64,000 nt of DNA from Christensenella tenuis (GCF_014287795.1 NZ_JACOON010000002.1:410673-474672), one strand, 5' to 3'. Positions 52,015 to 61,543 are shown, counted from the stretch's first letter. Program-made: numbers and translations. Notes: a model not told the origin generated them from the sequence alone.

Positions 52015-53049
52015 ATGAAGGTTTTAATTACGACAGTGCGTATTCCTTTTATTACGGGAGGAGCTGAATTTCTGGCATGGAATTTAAGGGATGCGCTGCT
52101 TCGGCATGGATATGAGGCTGAGATTATAGGAATACCTTTCAACGGAGAAGCACCGGAAGTGATCGAGGAGCAAATTGTTGCCTCCCGCCTGTTTGGCCTG
52201 TCCTCCCAAAGCGATCTTTGTATCGGCCTCAAATTCCCCGCGTATTATATGCCGCATGACAATAAAGTATTGTGGATTTTGCATCAATACCGTGCGGTAT
52301 ATGATTTATGGGATTATGAATATAATGGAATTAAGGATCATCCACAGGGGACTTTTATACGGGATGTTATTTACCGCGCGGATAACACCTACCTGCCTGA
52401 AGCCAAACGAATTTACACAATTGCCGATAATGTGACGGGGCGCCTTAAGCGGTTCAACGGCATTCAAAGCACGACGCTTTATCATCCGTGCCCAGACAGC
52501 GAGCGGTTTTACACAGGGCAATACGAAGACTACATCCTGATGCCCAGCCGCGTTAATTTGACGAAGCGGCAGGGATTGGCCCTCGAGGCTATGGAATATG
52601 TGAAATCGAATATGAAACTTTATATTGTAGGAAAGCCGGATCGGGATGAGGATTACCGCCAGATGATGTCTTATATTGAAGAACATCACTTGCAGGATAA
52701 AGTAAAATATTTCGACTTCGTGGAGACGGAAGAAAAATTAAGGCTATATGCGAATGCCCGCGCGGTGCTTTTTATACCGGTAGATGAAGATTACGGCTAT
52801 ATTACTTTGGAGGCCATGGAGGCGAAAAAGGCGGTGATCACGGCGAGCGACAGCGGCGGACCGCTGGAGTTTGTAGAAAATGGAAAAACCGGTTTTATTG
52901 TGGAACCGGATGCAGCGGATATTGCGCGCGCGATAGATGAGCTTGCCGCTTCGCAGGCGGCTGCCCGGCAGATGGGAGAAGCGGGCAAACAGCGTATTTT
53001 GGACATGAATATTTCGTGGGACAATGTAGTAAGGGAGTTGACAAAATGA
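52015..53049 (+). CDS. Family 4 glycosyltransferase
   Basis: 344 residues, GT-B fold. Begins VLITTVRIPFITGGAEFLAWNL (Gly-rich acceptor loop) and carries SRVNLTKRQGLALEAM and the donor-binding EDYGYITLEAMEAKKAVITASDSGGPLEFV (EX7E type). It is a clear paralogue of the enzyme at 55584: both share the KFPAY, LH-F/Y, R-ADN and RLKR-NGI stretches. It may transfer D-rhamnose. Stop overlaps the next gene (ATGA). Confidence 0.9.
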   Translation: MKVLITTVRIPFITGGAEFLAWNLRDALLRHGYEAEIIGIPFNGEAPEVIEEQIVASRLFGLSSQSDLCIGLKFPAYYMPHDNKVLWILHQYRAVYDLWDYEYNGIKDHPQGTFIRDVIYRADNTYLPEAKRIYTIADNVTGRLKRFNGIQSTTLYHPCPDSERFYTGQYEDYILMPSRVNLTKRQGLALEAMEYVKSNMKLYIVGKPDRDEDYRQMMSYIEEHHLQDKVKYFDFVETEEKLRLYANARAVLFIPVDEDYGYITLEAMEAKKAVITASDSGGPLEFVENGKTGFIVEPDAADIARAIDELAASQAAARQMGEAGKQRILDMNISWDNVVRELTK

Positions 53050-54572
53050 GCGGGGCCACACAAAAAGTGAAGCGTATTCTGCAAGAGATTGAACAGGGAG
53101 ATCCGCATGGAAAACGTGTTTGCGATATCGATCGGCCCAGAGAACAGTTTGTGCACCAGGAGCTTACAGTTGGACTCGAAAATGGCATGACGGCTGAGAG
53201 ACTGTCGTATAAAGATCACGCAATCGATTTTGCAGATATTTTGTCATTACCGGGGGAAGAGTTTGTGAAGCAGGCGTTTGCGGCTGCATTATTACGGCAT
53301 CCGGACAATAATGAGTTAGACCATTTTCGTGGTTTGATTCGGAGCGGCGCTGTGAATTCGGCGCTCGCATATATAATACTGTGCAGCCATGAAATTCCCC
53401 GGGAGATAGAAAAGAAGGATATAGAAACATATAAAAAGGCATACCGCAAATACTGCGCTAAGCGGAAATTGAAAGGAAACCGTTTTTTTCGCTGGGTGCA
53501 TGCGGCGCTGGTTATGCCGACACGCGCAAAATATTATTTTGAGCAATCCCATGAACGGGAACAGGGTATGCTGAGCCGTATGGAACAGGTAAATGCACAA
53601 ATAAATGCAAAACTGGACCGACACGCGCAGCTTCTGATGCAGGAATCACAGAAATTGGCTGCCGTGATTCAGGCGGCAAGGAGAGAAGTAGGCGAATTGG
53701 AAAATAAAGTTTCTACTATTTCGGACAGCCTCGAAGGGCAAATAAGGCAGAGCCGGGAAGAGGAAGAACTGCGCTATGGTACCTTGGCGGCAAAGATAGA
53801 TAACAGTCATACGCCTCCGATTGTTCTTGGAAACATTGAGGGGGGCATTATTGCGACGCGCGTAGGGAACTATATTATGGGTATTCCAGCCGAAGAATGG
53901 GGATGGGCGCTCAGCCTGAGTATCAGCGGTTTTTTTGAATATGGAACAGAGAAATGCTTCAAAGAAATTGTGAAACCGGGAATGACTGTAGTCGACGTAG
54001 GCGCGAATATGGGCATCTACACACTGCATGCGCTTTCGGCAGGATGCAGGGTATATTCCTTTGAACCGACACCCGAAATCTATCAGCTGCTGTGCAAAAA
54101 TACACAGGCAAACTGGTTTACCGACCCCGAAGTTGTGCATCTTTATAATTTAGCAGTATCGGACCGGGCGGGAGTTGTGAATTTTGGAAAATGCAAAAAT
54201 GTATCAGGGCACAATTCCATGTTCCCGGAAGATGGAAGCGATGAGATCATTCAGGTGAAAACGGTTGCTTTGGACGAGCAATTGAAAGAGGTTGGTAAAA
54301 TAGACGTTGTAAAAATCGACGTTGAGGGCGCCGAGCCGCTTGTCGTGAAGGGAATGAAAGAAATTATAAGACGTAATCCGGGTATGCGGGTATTTCTCGA
54401 ATTTGGGTGCCATTTAAAGCGGGCGGGCGTCAACGAGAAAAGTTTCCTCGATGAATTGGAAGAATTGTTTCAGATTGAACTTATTAATGATGCCACCGGA
54501 GAAAAAAAGAGGTTGGAACGTAAGTATCTGCCGGAAGAAGGCACGGTTAATTTCTTGATGACGGCGAAATAG
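53046..54572 (+). CDS. FkbM family methyltransferase with N-terminal DUF4214-like and coiled-coil parts
   Basis: 508 residues. About 50-130 resembles a DUF4214 unit (LPGEEFVKQAFAAALLRHPDNNELDHF); about 165-240 is charged and helical, probably coiled coil (RMEQVNAQINAKLDRHAQLL). The C-terminal 230 residues are an FkbM methyltransferase: VVDVGANMGIYTLHAL, YSFEPTPEIYQLL, VVKIDVEGAEPLVVKGM. In export-linked loci such enzymes cap or decorate the growing chain, and a coiled-coil could measure chain length as in WbdD. That comparison is inference. Start at 53046 overlaps the previous stop. Confidence 0.85.
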   Translation: MSGATQKVKRILQEIEQGDPHGKRVCDIDRPREQFVHQELTVGLENGMTAERLSYKDHAIDFADILSLPGEEFVKQAFAAALLRHPDNNELDHFRGLIRSGAVNSALAYIILCSHEIPREIEKKDIETYKKAYRKYCAKRKLKGNRFFRWVHAALVMPTRAKYYFEQSHEREQGMLSRMEQVNAQINAKLDRHAQLLMQESQKLAAVIQAARREVGELENKVSTISDSLEGQIRQSREEEELRYGTLAAKIDNSHTPPIVLGNIEGGIIATRVGNYIMGIPAEEWGWALSLSISGFFEYGTEKCFKEIVKPGMTVVDVGANMGIYTLHALSAGCRVYSFEPTPEIYQLLCKNTQANWFTDPEVVHLYNLAVSDRAGVVNFGKCKNVSGHNSMFPEDGSDEIIQVKTVALDEQLKEVGKIDVVKIDVEGAEPLVVKGMKEIIRRNPGMRVFLEFGCHLKRAGVNEKSFLDELEELFQIELINDATGEKKRLERKYLPEEGTVNFLMTAK

Positions 54573-54584
54573 GAAGGGGAAGTC

Positions 54585-55583
54585 ATGCGCGTACTGATCG
54601 CTGGTTTTCTCGAAGCGCACCAATGCGTGGAAGAGATACACCTGATAAAATTGCTCAGCCAAGAGCTGGAAGCATATGGTCATCAAGTGGACCACTTTGA
54701 ATTGCCATATAAAGACGATCCGCTTTTTTTACCGGAACAGGCCTATGCCGCAAAGAGCATTGGATCTTTGGAATGCGACCTGCTTATTACGGTAGGCTTT
54801 CCGGCATTTCTTCTGGAGCATCCGAACAAATTTGTTTTCCTGTGCTCTCTGACACCTATGCTCCGCGAGTATTGGGATGCTACCTATGGGGGAATGCAAT
54901 CTGCGCAATATACGGGCATAAGGGAGACGATGCTGGCTTTGCAGGCAAACGAGCTGCACTATGCCCGAAAGGTCTTTTGCGGGACGAAAGCATTGCGCTG
55001 CGATTTGCAGACAGAGAATATCCGGACGGAATTATTTACGTTGCCGCTGGACGAAGCACGCGCGATGGGACAAAATGTGGAAGGCGATTATGTGATTGCT
55101 GAAGCTCTATCAGAATATGGGGAAGATATTAATTCACTGTGTGAAATCGCCGCACATTCAGACGGCTCTTTTCGAGTACGACTCTATATGGGGGATCATA
55201 AGGAACGGATTCAATTTTTCCGGAAAAAGATAAAAGAAGAACAATTGCATCTGGAGTTGTGCGAAGGAAAAATGACGCTTCATGATTTGCGGGGGGCGCG
55301 CGCCTTTATCGATACGTCATTCCAAATGAGAAGGCCGCTGCAGGGATGCACGGACGCTTTTGCGTTGGGAATTCCGGTGATTGCGATGAAGGATTCCGGC
55401 TTTGCCGCAGAACGCATCTCCAATGGAAAAAATGGATACCTTGTGCATAGAGCGGAAGAGGCGGCGGATCTCATAAACAGATTATATAGTAATCCCAAAT
55501 TATATCGCCGGTTATTAAGAAATGCTGCGCGCAATAAACAAAACGCAAACCTGAAACAGATTGTGAAAGAGATGGTAGACTGA
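54585..55583 (+). CDS. Glycosyltransferase-like protein, related to its neighbours
   Basis: 332 residues. The N-terminal half resembles the enzymes at 52015 and 55584 (LLITVGFPAFLLEHPNKFVFL against their KFPAY..H..KV). The C-terminal half has a Rossmann-like GT-B end (GCTDAFALGIPVIAMKDSGFAAERISNGKNGYLV). The EX7E acidic site is degraded, and the protein lacks the SRxxxxKRQ segment, so activity is uncertain. It may be a partner subunit. It lies directly against the next gene (stop then ATG). Confidence 0.75.
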   Translation: MRVLIAGFLEAHQCVEEIHLIKLLSQELEAYGHQVDHFELPYKDDPLFLPEQAYAAKSIGSLECDLLITVGFPAFLLEHPNKFVFLCSLTPMLREYWDATYGGMQSAQYTGIRETMLALQANELHYARKVFCGTKALRCDLQTENIRTELFTLPLDEARAMGQNVEGDYVIAEALSEYGEDINSLCEIAAHSDGSFRVRLYMGDHKERIQFFRKKIKEEQLHLELCEGKMTLHDLRGARAFIDTSFQMRRPLQGCTDAFALGIPVIAMKDSGFAAERISNGKNGYLVHRAEEAADLINRLYSNPKLYRRLLRNAARNKQNANLKQIVKEMVD

Positions 55584-56618
55584 ATGAAAGTAGCGCTTGT
55601 CAACATGATGGTACCTTATGTAAGGGGCGGTGCGGAAATTATTGCGGAAGACTTGGAGGAGCAACTCCATGTTTTTGGCCACGATGCCCGTCTGTTTCGG
55701 ATTCCTATGCCGCCCGGATGCGATTTGAAAATGCTGGATACGGTATTAACTGCGAGAATGCTGAACTTCGATGAGTATGACCGTGTCATCGCTTTTAAGT
55801 TTCCTGCCTATTGCGTACGGCATCCCGCAAAGGTGATATGGCTGTTCCATCAGTTCCGGCAAGCTTATGAATTGGCGGAGACAGAGTATAGGATGCCGGA
55901 AACACCGGAAGTTCATTGGACGCTGGACAGAATCCGTGCTGCCGATAATCAATATATTTCTCAGGCCCGGCATGTATTTACAATTGCGGGCGAATCGCAC
56001 GATCGGCTCAAGCGGTACAATGGAATCGAATCGGAGATACTGCGCACGCCTTTGAAAAATGCAGGAAGTTTTTATTGCGGAAAAACAGGGGATTATATTT
56101 TCTGCGCCAGCAGGATGGAGCGTATTAAACGGCAGAATCTGGCGGTACAAGCAATGAAATATACGAAAAGCGGCGTTAAACTGGTGATCGCGGGCCAATG
56201 CCCGGACAGGGGCCTGATGGAAGAGATGCGTGCCTATGTGAAAGAAAACCAACTGGAAAAAAAAGTGGTAATTCGGGACGAATGGATTACGGAGCAAGAA
56301 AAAATTGAGTATATGGCTAACAGTTTGGGCGCGGTTTATATTCCATATAAAGAAGATTCTTCCGGAATTGTGACAATGGAGGCGCAGTATTCCCGCAAAC
56401 CCGTTATTACTTGTACAGATTCCGGCGGTACAAATGAATTTGTAAAAAACTGCGCCACCGGTTTTGTGACGGAGCCTGCACCGGAAAGACTTGCCGAGGC
56501 AATGGACCAGCTTTATGAAGACCGCAGGCTGGCGGAGAAGATGGGGGAAACAGGGAATCGTGAAATAGTGGAACGCAAGATGACTTGGGAACACACAATC
56601 GGGAGGCTGCTGAAATGA
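55584..56618 (+). CDS. Family 4 glycosyltransferase (paralogue of 52015)
   Basis: 344 residues, same length and layout as the gene at 52015. VALVNMMVPYVRGGAEIIAEDL forms the acceptor loop; SRMERIKRQNLAVQAMKY and EDSSGIVTMEAQYSRKPVITCTDSGGTNEFV hold the donor site. Conserved shared blocks show a local duplication in the locus. Stop overlaps the following start (ATGA). Confidence 0.9.
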   Translation: MKVALVNMMVPYVRGGAEIIAEDLEEQLHVFGHDARLFRIPMPPGCDLKMLDTVLTARMLNFDEYDRVIAFKFPAYCVRHPAKVIWLFHQFRQAYELAETEYRMPETPEVHWTLDRIRAADNQYISQARHVFTIAGESHDRLKRYNGIESEILRTPLKNAGSFYCGKTGDYIFCASRMERIKRQNLAVQAMKYTKSGVKLVIAGQCPDRGLMEEMRAYVKENQLEKKVVIRDEWITEQEKIEYMANSLGAVYIPYKEDSSGIVTMEAQYSRKPVITCTDSGGTNEFVKNCATGFVTEPAPERLAEAMDQLYEDRRLAEKMGETGNREIVERKMTWEHTIGRLLK

Positions 56619-58660
56619 AAATCGCTTGGTTTGTGCCTATGGACTGCTCTCACGTAATGAGCGGTTATTCCAGCAGGGTTTGTGAAGAACTTATCCGGCG
56701 CGGTCATGAGGTTGATATTTTTTCCCCTGTGGGAGAGCAATATTACGATACGGCGGTTAACGTTACCTTATTCCGGGAAAGTACATTTGATACCGCCCAG
56801 TTAGAGCAGTATGACCATGTCGTTTACAACATGGGAAATAACGTGAAATGGCACTACGATATCTGGGAAGTAATGAAGCGTTTTCCAGGCAAAGTGATTC
56901 TGCACGACCGGATTATGGTTGATTTTTTCTATATGCTTTATCATGATCCGGAATGGGGCGGCGGTACTGCTGAAAAATTAAGCGAATACGAGCGTCTTGC
57001 GAAAGAATTTTATGGAAGAGCCGGCTGTGTGGCGCTGGATCAGTTTTTTGACCATGAAAATGCGGGAAATGAAGATATATTAGATACGATCATGCAGTAT
57101 TCCATGGTATCAGTTATTCTGCATTATGCAACCGGCGTTTTTACGCATTCAGGGCAATTTTGCCGGGAGCTTAAGGACTCCTTTTTCGGGCCGATTGGGC
57201 ATGCCTTTTTGCCCTGCCCCGCCTATGACGAAGATGCAGGCGGATTGCCCGAGGCGTTCAGTCAAAACGATGGCCGGGTTTTAATGATTTCAACCGGTGA
57301 CGTCCAACGGTTAAAAAGGGTGCATATCGTTGCGGAAGTTTTGGCGGAAAACCCGGAATTGGCAAAAAAAGTAAGGTATGTGCTGATTGGACGTGCGCAC
57401 GGGGAATATGGAGAAGCCTTGCGGCGGTTGAGCGAAAATGAACTCAAAGGCTGTCTCTATTTGCTGGGGTTTCAAGAAGATGATGTGATGAATGCGTTTT
57501 TACACGAAGCGGATATTGCGGTGAATCTTCGATATCCGAATTCGGAAGTGGGCTCCCTTTCCTTACTGGAGCAAATGGCATGCGAAAATGCTACTGTCGT
57601 TTTGAATACGGGTTTTTTTGCTGAAATGCCTGAAAATGCTGTAAAACGGATTTCACTCGAAAATGAAAAAGAAGAATTACGCCGTGCGCTTGAAGCGTTG
57701 ATACAAAATGCGGAAGAGAGAAAGCGAATTGCAGGAAATGCGCGGAATTTTGTAGAAAAAAATTGTACGGTAAGCAGCTATGCGGATGCATTCCTGAAAT
57801 TTTTGCACGAATGCGCGGATGCGGAGGCTTATTGCAGTATTGCGCGGCAATTTTTGCAGAAGGGCAATATACGCCTGAAAAAGCTCGGATATACGGATGA
57901 ACGTACGGAAAATGGAATTTACGATGTGGCGCAGACGTATGATTCCGTTCTGAGCGCTGAGGGCGATTATGAAGTTTGGAATCCCAATACAATCGGCCTC
58001 TGGTTTTCCGGGCGGACAGGGCGTGCATCCGGGGAAATGGAGCGTTGGGCATTTTTGGAAAAATTTATCTGCGCGCTGCTTGTGGAAAAACCGGAACTCA
58101 TGCTTGAAGTATGGTGTGAACAGGAATGCGAAAAACAGGTGCGTGATTTGACTGGAACGTGGGAAGTACGAGACAGAGTCATAATTGTAACGCGTGAAAA
58201 TTGGGCGGACGTTCTGAATGTTCCCCGGCCGAAAAGAGGAATGCCGCTCTTATCCGGGGACAAGTTTTCATCGCTTCATAAATTGGCGGCAAAGTTTTCT
58301 CATGCGTCGTTTTTGATACTGGCCGACATAGAGGACGACAGTGCGGTAATGACAGGCCGTCCGCTGGTGATTCCCTTCGCCGCGGAAGATTTGCAGCGTG
58401 TTGAAAGAAAAGTGGATTATGATGCGATTGCCAGGAAGGCACATGCGGGTATGGAACGTATGCTGCGCTATGGGGCGCAGCTATTAACCGATGATGCTAC
58501 GAAAGAGAAGGCCGAAAAGGCATTCCGAAACGCCGGGAACGGCGAGATCAAGGCGGTCTTACCAGAAAAGCCGGATGGAGACTGGAAAAAGGCGGCGGAA
58601 AAATATATAAAAATACTTGATAATAAGAGAACAGGGCAAACGAAGCGTTTGCCGGAATGA
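56615..58660 (+). CDS. Large glycosyltransferase, GT4-like with C-terminal extension
   Basis: 681 residues. The first 400 are GT-B (IAWFVPMDCSHVMSGYSSRVCEEL; STGDVQRLKRVHIVAEVLAENP; NLRYPNSEVGSLSLLEQMACENATVVLNTG). The last 270 residues form an unknown domain with acidic and aromatic content (SGRTGRASGEMERWAFLEKFI) that matches nothing I know. A long extra domain in such enzymes may bind the polymer or a partner. The start at 56615 overlaps the previous stop. About 65 non-coding bases separate it from wzm. Confidence 0.8.
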   Translation: MKIAWFVPMDCSHVMSGYSSRVCEELIRRGHEVDIFSPVGEQYYDTAVNVTLFRESTFDTAQLEQYDHVVYNMGNNVKWHYDIWEVMKRFPGKVILHDRIMVDFFYMLYHDPEWGGGTAEKLSEYERLAKEFYGRAGCVALDQFFDHENAGNEDILDTIMQYSMVSVILHYATGVFTHSGQFCRELKDSFFGPIGHAFLPCPAYDEDAGGLPEAFSQNDGRVLMISTGDVQRLKRVHIVAEVLAENPELAKKVRYVLIGRAHGEYGEALRRLSENELKGCLYLLGFQEDDVMNAFLHEADIAVNLRYPNSEVGSLSLLEQMACENATVVLNTGFFAEMPENAVKRISLENEKEELRRALEALIQNAEERKRIAGNARNFVEKNCTVSSYADAFLKFLHECADAEAYCSIARQFLQKGNIRLKKLGYTDERTENGIYDVAQTYDSVLSAEGDYEVWNPNTIGLWFSGRTGRASGEMERWAFLEKFICALLVEKPELMLEVWCEQECEKQVRDLTGTWEVRDRVIIVTRENWADVLNVPRPKRGMPLLSGDKFSSLHKLAAKFSHASFLILADIEDDSAVMTGRPLVIPFAAEDLQRVERKVDYDAIARKAHAGMERMLRYGAQLLTDDATKEKAEKAFRNAGNGEIKAVLPEKPDGDWKKAAEKYIKILDNKRTGQTKRLPE

Positions 58661-58725
58661 AAAAGCGGCGAATCTTTAAGGGCCGTACAAACGATAGAAA
58701 CTAAACAGGAGAAAGTATAGAAAAA

Positions 58726-59502
58726 ATGCAATCTTTAAAAGAATTATGGGACTACCGGGAAATGCTGGGCAGCCTTGTCAAAAAAGATTTAAAGACACGG
58801 TATAAAGGATCCGTATTAGGTTTTTTATGGACCTTTATCAACCCATTGCTGCAATTGTTGGTTTATTCACTGTTGTTTTCAGTTATTATGCGGGCAGGCA
58901 TAGAAAATTATGGGATGTTTTTATTTGTGGCGCTCGTGCCGTGGCTGTTTTTTTCCACCTCGCTCATGGCGGGAGCTTCTTCCATTATGGGAGCACAGGG
59001 ATTGATTGAAAAGATTTATTTTCCGCGCATCATTATTCCGATTTCAGTCGTTTGCAGCAACTTCCTAAACATGGTATTTTCCTTTATTATCGTGTTTGCT
59101 GCATTGCTGATTACCGGCGTTGGATTGAATCCTGCGATGGGATTCCTGCCGGTTCTTATGGCGATTGAGTTTTTCTTTGCACTGGGGCTGACGCTTATTG
59201 TTTCTGCTGTAAACGTATATTTCCGGGATCTGGAGTATATTTTAGGAATCCTGACGCAGGTTTGGATGTATGTGACACCGGTTCTTTATCCAATCGATAT
59301 GGCACCGGAAGCAATTCAGGGAATTATTTTGAATGTAAACCCGATGTCCAGCGTAATTATTGCATACCGGGATATTCTGTTTTATCAGAAGTTCCCGGAT
59401 GTGAGCACCTTGCTTATGACTGTTTTATGCGCAATTATATCGATGATTGTAGGAGTACTCGTATTTGGTAAACTGCAAAAAGGATTTGCAGAAGAATTAT
59501 AA
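58726..59502 (+). CDS. wzm: ABC-2 type polysaccharide exporter permease (Wzm-like)
   Basis: 258 residues, six hydrophobic segments. Starts with the family block LVKKDLKTRYKGSVLGFLWTFINPLLQLLVYS and has YFPRIIIPISVVCSNF and VNVYFRDLEYILGILTQVWMYVTPVLYP. Forms the channel for export of a finished, lipid-linked glycan. ATPase gene follows 13 bases later. Confidence 0.93.
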   Translation: MQSLKELWDYREMLGSLVKKDLKTRYKGSVLGFLWTFINPLLQLLVYSLLFSVIMRAGIENYGMFLFVALVPWLFFSTSLMAGASSIMGAQGLIEKIYFPRIIIPISVVCSNFLNMVFSFIIVFAALLITGVGLNPAMGFLPVLMAIEFFFALGLTLIVSAVNVYFRDLEYILGILTQVWMYVTPVLYPIDMAPEAIQGIILNVNPMSSVIIAYRDILFYQKFPDVSTLLMTVLCAIISMIVGVLVFGKLQKGFAEEL

Positions 59503-59514
59503 TGGAGATAAAAT

Positions 59515-60840
59515 ATGGCAGCGATTGAAGTAGAAAATTTGTATAAAAGTTTTAAAATATATTCTGATAAAGGAAAGACGCTGAAAGAACGCCTTCTTTT
59601 TAAAAAAAGGCGGGCTTACGAGAAGCGGGAGGTCTTGAACGGAATCAGTTTTTCCATAAAAAAAGGGGAAACTGTCGGCCTGATCGGGCATAATGGGTGC
59701 GGGAAAAGCACTTTGTTAAAATTGCTTACCCGGATTTTATATCCGGATGCGGGCACAATCAAAGTAGAAGGAAGAGTATCCAGCCTGCTGGAGCTTGGCG
59801 CCGGTTTTCATCCGGATCTTTCGGGGCGGGAGAACATCTACGCCAATGCAGCGATTTTTGGACTAAAGAAAAAAGAAATCGATGAGCGGCTAAAAAAAAT
59901 CATTGATTTTTCCGGATTGGAAGATTTTATCGATAATCCAGTCAGGACTTATTCTTCCGGTATGTATACCCGTCTGGCTTTCTCTGTTGCAATTAATGTG
60001 GATGCAGACGTACTTTTGGTTGACGAAATACTTGCTGTCGGCGATGTCAATTTTCAGCAAAAATGTTTGAAAAAAATGAGGCAGCTACGGGATAGCGGCG
60101 TTACGATCGTATATGTAACACATGATACGGATACGGTTAAAACATTCTGTAATAGGGCGATCTGGATACATGAAGGCAAAATAAGAAAAGATGCGGATTC
60201 ATGGGAGGCAGTGGACGCTTACCTCGCTTTTATGAATGATGAAAAAATGAGGGAACTGGAAAAAGAACAGGAACCGGTTCAAGAAGAGCAGCCGGAAGAG
60301 CCGCAGGTACAAGAGGATATAAACGACGAGCAACCTCCGGCAGAGGAACCCATCGAAGACGCCCTGACGGAAGAGGAAGCGCCCGCGGAAGAAGCTGAAT
60401 TAGATAGTAACCATTTTGGATCGGGAGAAGTCCTGATTACAAAAGTGCGTTTTGTAGACGAACAGGGAGAAGTTTTGGATATATTAAAATGTGGCATGCC
60501 GGTTTCTTTGGAAATCGATTACCAAATTTTAAAAGAGCAGAACGGATATAATTTTGGGATGGGATTTTTTACTGCTTCCGGCATAAACGTGTTTAGCACC
60601 AATACGAATATTGACAATATTTTCCCGGAAAAGTTACCGCAGGAAGGGACTGTGCGCTTTAAGATCCAAAATTTATCGCTTTTGGAAGGGGAATACAAGC
60701 TCAATGTGGCGGTCGTTAATGCCGATCAGGCTCCGCTTGACTATTACCGGTGCTTTCTTGAATTTGCGGTAGCGTCTGAAAATAAAAAGGCAGTCGGTAC
60801 GACCTATATTGAGCATACATGGGAAATACCGCAGGCATAG
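59515..60840 (+). CDS. wzt: ABC exporter ATPase with carbohydrate-binding C-terminal domain (Wzt-like)
   Basis: 441 residues. ATPase part (about 1-240): Walker A GHNGCGKSTLLKLL, the Wzt-type SLLELGAGFHPDLSGRENIY, signature YSSGMYTRLAFS, Walker B VLLVDEILAVGD, switch HDTD. A linker of about 55 residues (about 245-300) is made mainly of Glu, Pro, Gln and Ala. A Wzt C-terminal beta-sandwich follows (VLITKVRFVDEQGEVL onwards, LEGEYKLNVAVVN), which in known systems reads the capped end of the polymer. It matches the capping idea for the FkbM gene. Confidence 0.93.
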   Translation: MAAIEVENLYKSFKIYSDKGKTLKERLLFKKRRAYEKREVLNGISFSIKKGETVGLIGHNGCGKSTLLKLLTRILYPDAGTIKVEGRVSSLLELGAGFHPDLSGRENIYANAAIFGLKKKEIDERLKKIIDFSGLEDFIDNPVRTYSSGMYTRLAFSVAINVDADVLLVDEILAVGDVNFQQKCLKKMRQLRDSGVTIVYVTHDTDTVKTFCNRAIWIHEGKIRKDADSWEAVDAYLAFMNDEKMRELEKEQEPVQEEQPEEPQVQEDINDEQPPAEEPIEDALTEEEAPAEEAELDSNHFGSGEVLITKVRFVDEQGEVLDILKCGMPVSLEIDYQILKEQNGYNFGMGFFTASGINVFSTNTNIDNIFPEKLPQEGTVRFKIQNLSLLEGEYKLNVAVVNADQAPLDYYRCFLEFAVASENKKAVGTTYIEHTWEIPQA

Positions 60841-60865
60841 AATTAAAACGAAAGCGAATATCAAT

Positions 60866-60900
60866 GAAAACTTCCCCGCCCATTGGGCGGGGAAGTTTTC
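60866..60900. terminator. Strong terminator closing the polysaccharide locus
   Basis: A 16-bp perfect stem (GAAAACTTCCCCGCCC / GGGCGGGGAAGTTTTC) with a 3-base loop. A- and T-rich edges allow use from both sides, also by the minus-strand GerMN gene. Confidence 0.9.
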
Positions 60901-60928
60901 ATGTGCCTGGCGGGCGGCGCTGGCTAAG

Positions 60929-61543
60929 TTATTTAACTTTATAAGGCTGATCTTTTGGAAATTCAATATGACTGGACGCATAATCCTGTCCTTCAACACT
61001 GAAATAGATGGCTGTTACCTCGGATAAACTGTTGAGATAACCGTTAGCAATACTATCCAGAATAACGCTTTCCCCGGAAGCGCCCAGAGGAGCGGAAAGG
61101 ATTTCCTTTTTAAAATCAATATAAACGGATCCATTCTCCAAACGAATTGACAGGGGATCAATTGGAGACTCTGCAAGAGGTTCGTCAAACAACAATTGGG
61201 AGACGGTCTCCATTACGTAAGAAAGGGGCTTTTCACCATCGACAGGCTCTGTCAGTGTTTTTTTCTGGTTTTCCACTACATCGAAATAGTCGAATGTAAT
61301 GGTGTCATTTTCATAGGAAACAGGAGTATCCTCCATATTTTCCACTGAACTGGAGGGAGAGCTGGAAGCAGAAGCCGAGGAGGCGGGGAAGCCCGCGGAA
61401 GCAGAAGGCTGGGCTTCAACGGAAGGCGCCGAGGAGGCGGCAGGGGATGAAGCGGGCATAGTAATCCCATGCATAGAGAAAATGACGATCAGAACAATAA
61501 CTGCCGCACAGATTGGCAGGATAATCTTCCATTTGGATTTCAT
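60929..61543 (-). CDS. GerMN-domain membrane-anchored protein
   Basis: 204 residues. One N-terminal membrane segment (IILPICAAVIVLIVIFSMHG), an Ala/Ser/Pro-rich linker (about 32-72) and a GerMN domain (about 80-200) with the pattern LSYVMETVSQLLFDEPLAES, SVYIDFKKEIL and VILDSIANGYLNSLSEVTAIYFSVEG. GerMN occurs in spore-coat and germination proteins (GerM) and in LpqB-like envelope proteins. GAGGTG lies before the ATG. It faces away from the amidase gene that follows. Whether the organism sporulates cannot be decided from this gene alone. Confidence 0.85.
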   Translation of the reverse strand: MKSKWKIILPICAAVIVLIVIFSMHGITMPASSPAASSAPSVEAQPSASAGFPASSASASSSPSSSVENMEDTPVSYENDTITFDYFDVVENQKKTLTEPVDGEKPLSYVMETVSQLLFDEPLAESPIDPLSIRLENGSVYIDFKKEILSAPLGASGESVILDSIANGYLNSLSEVTAIYFSVEGQDYASSHIEFPKDQPYKVK

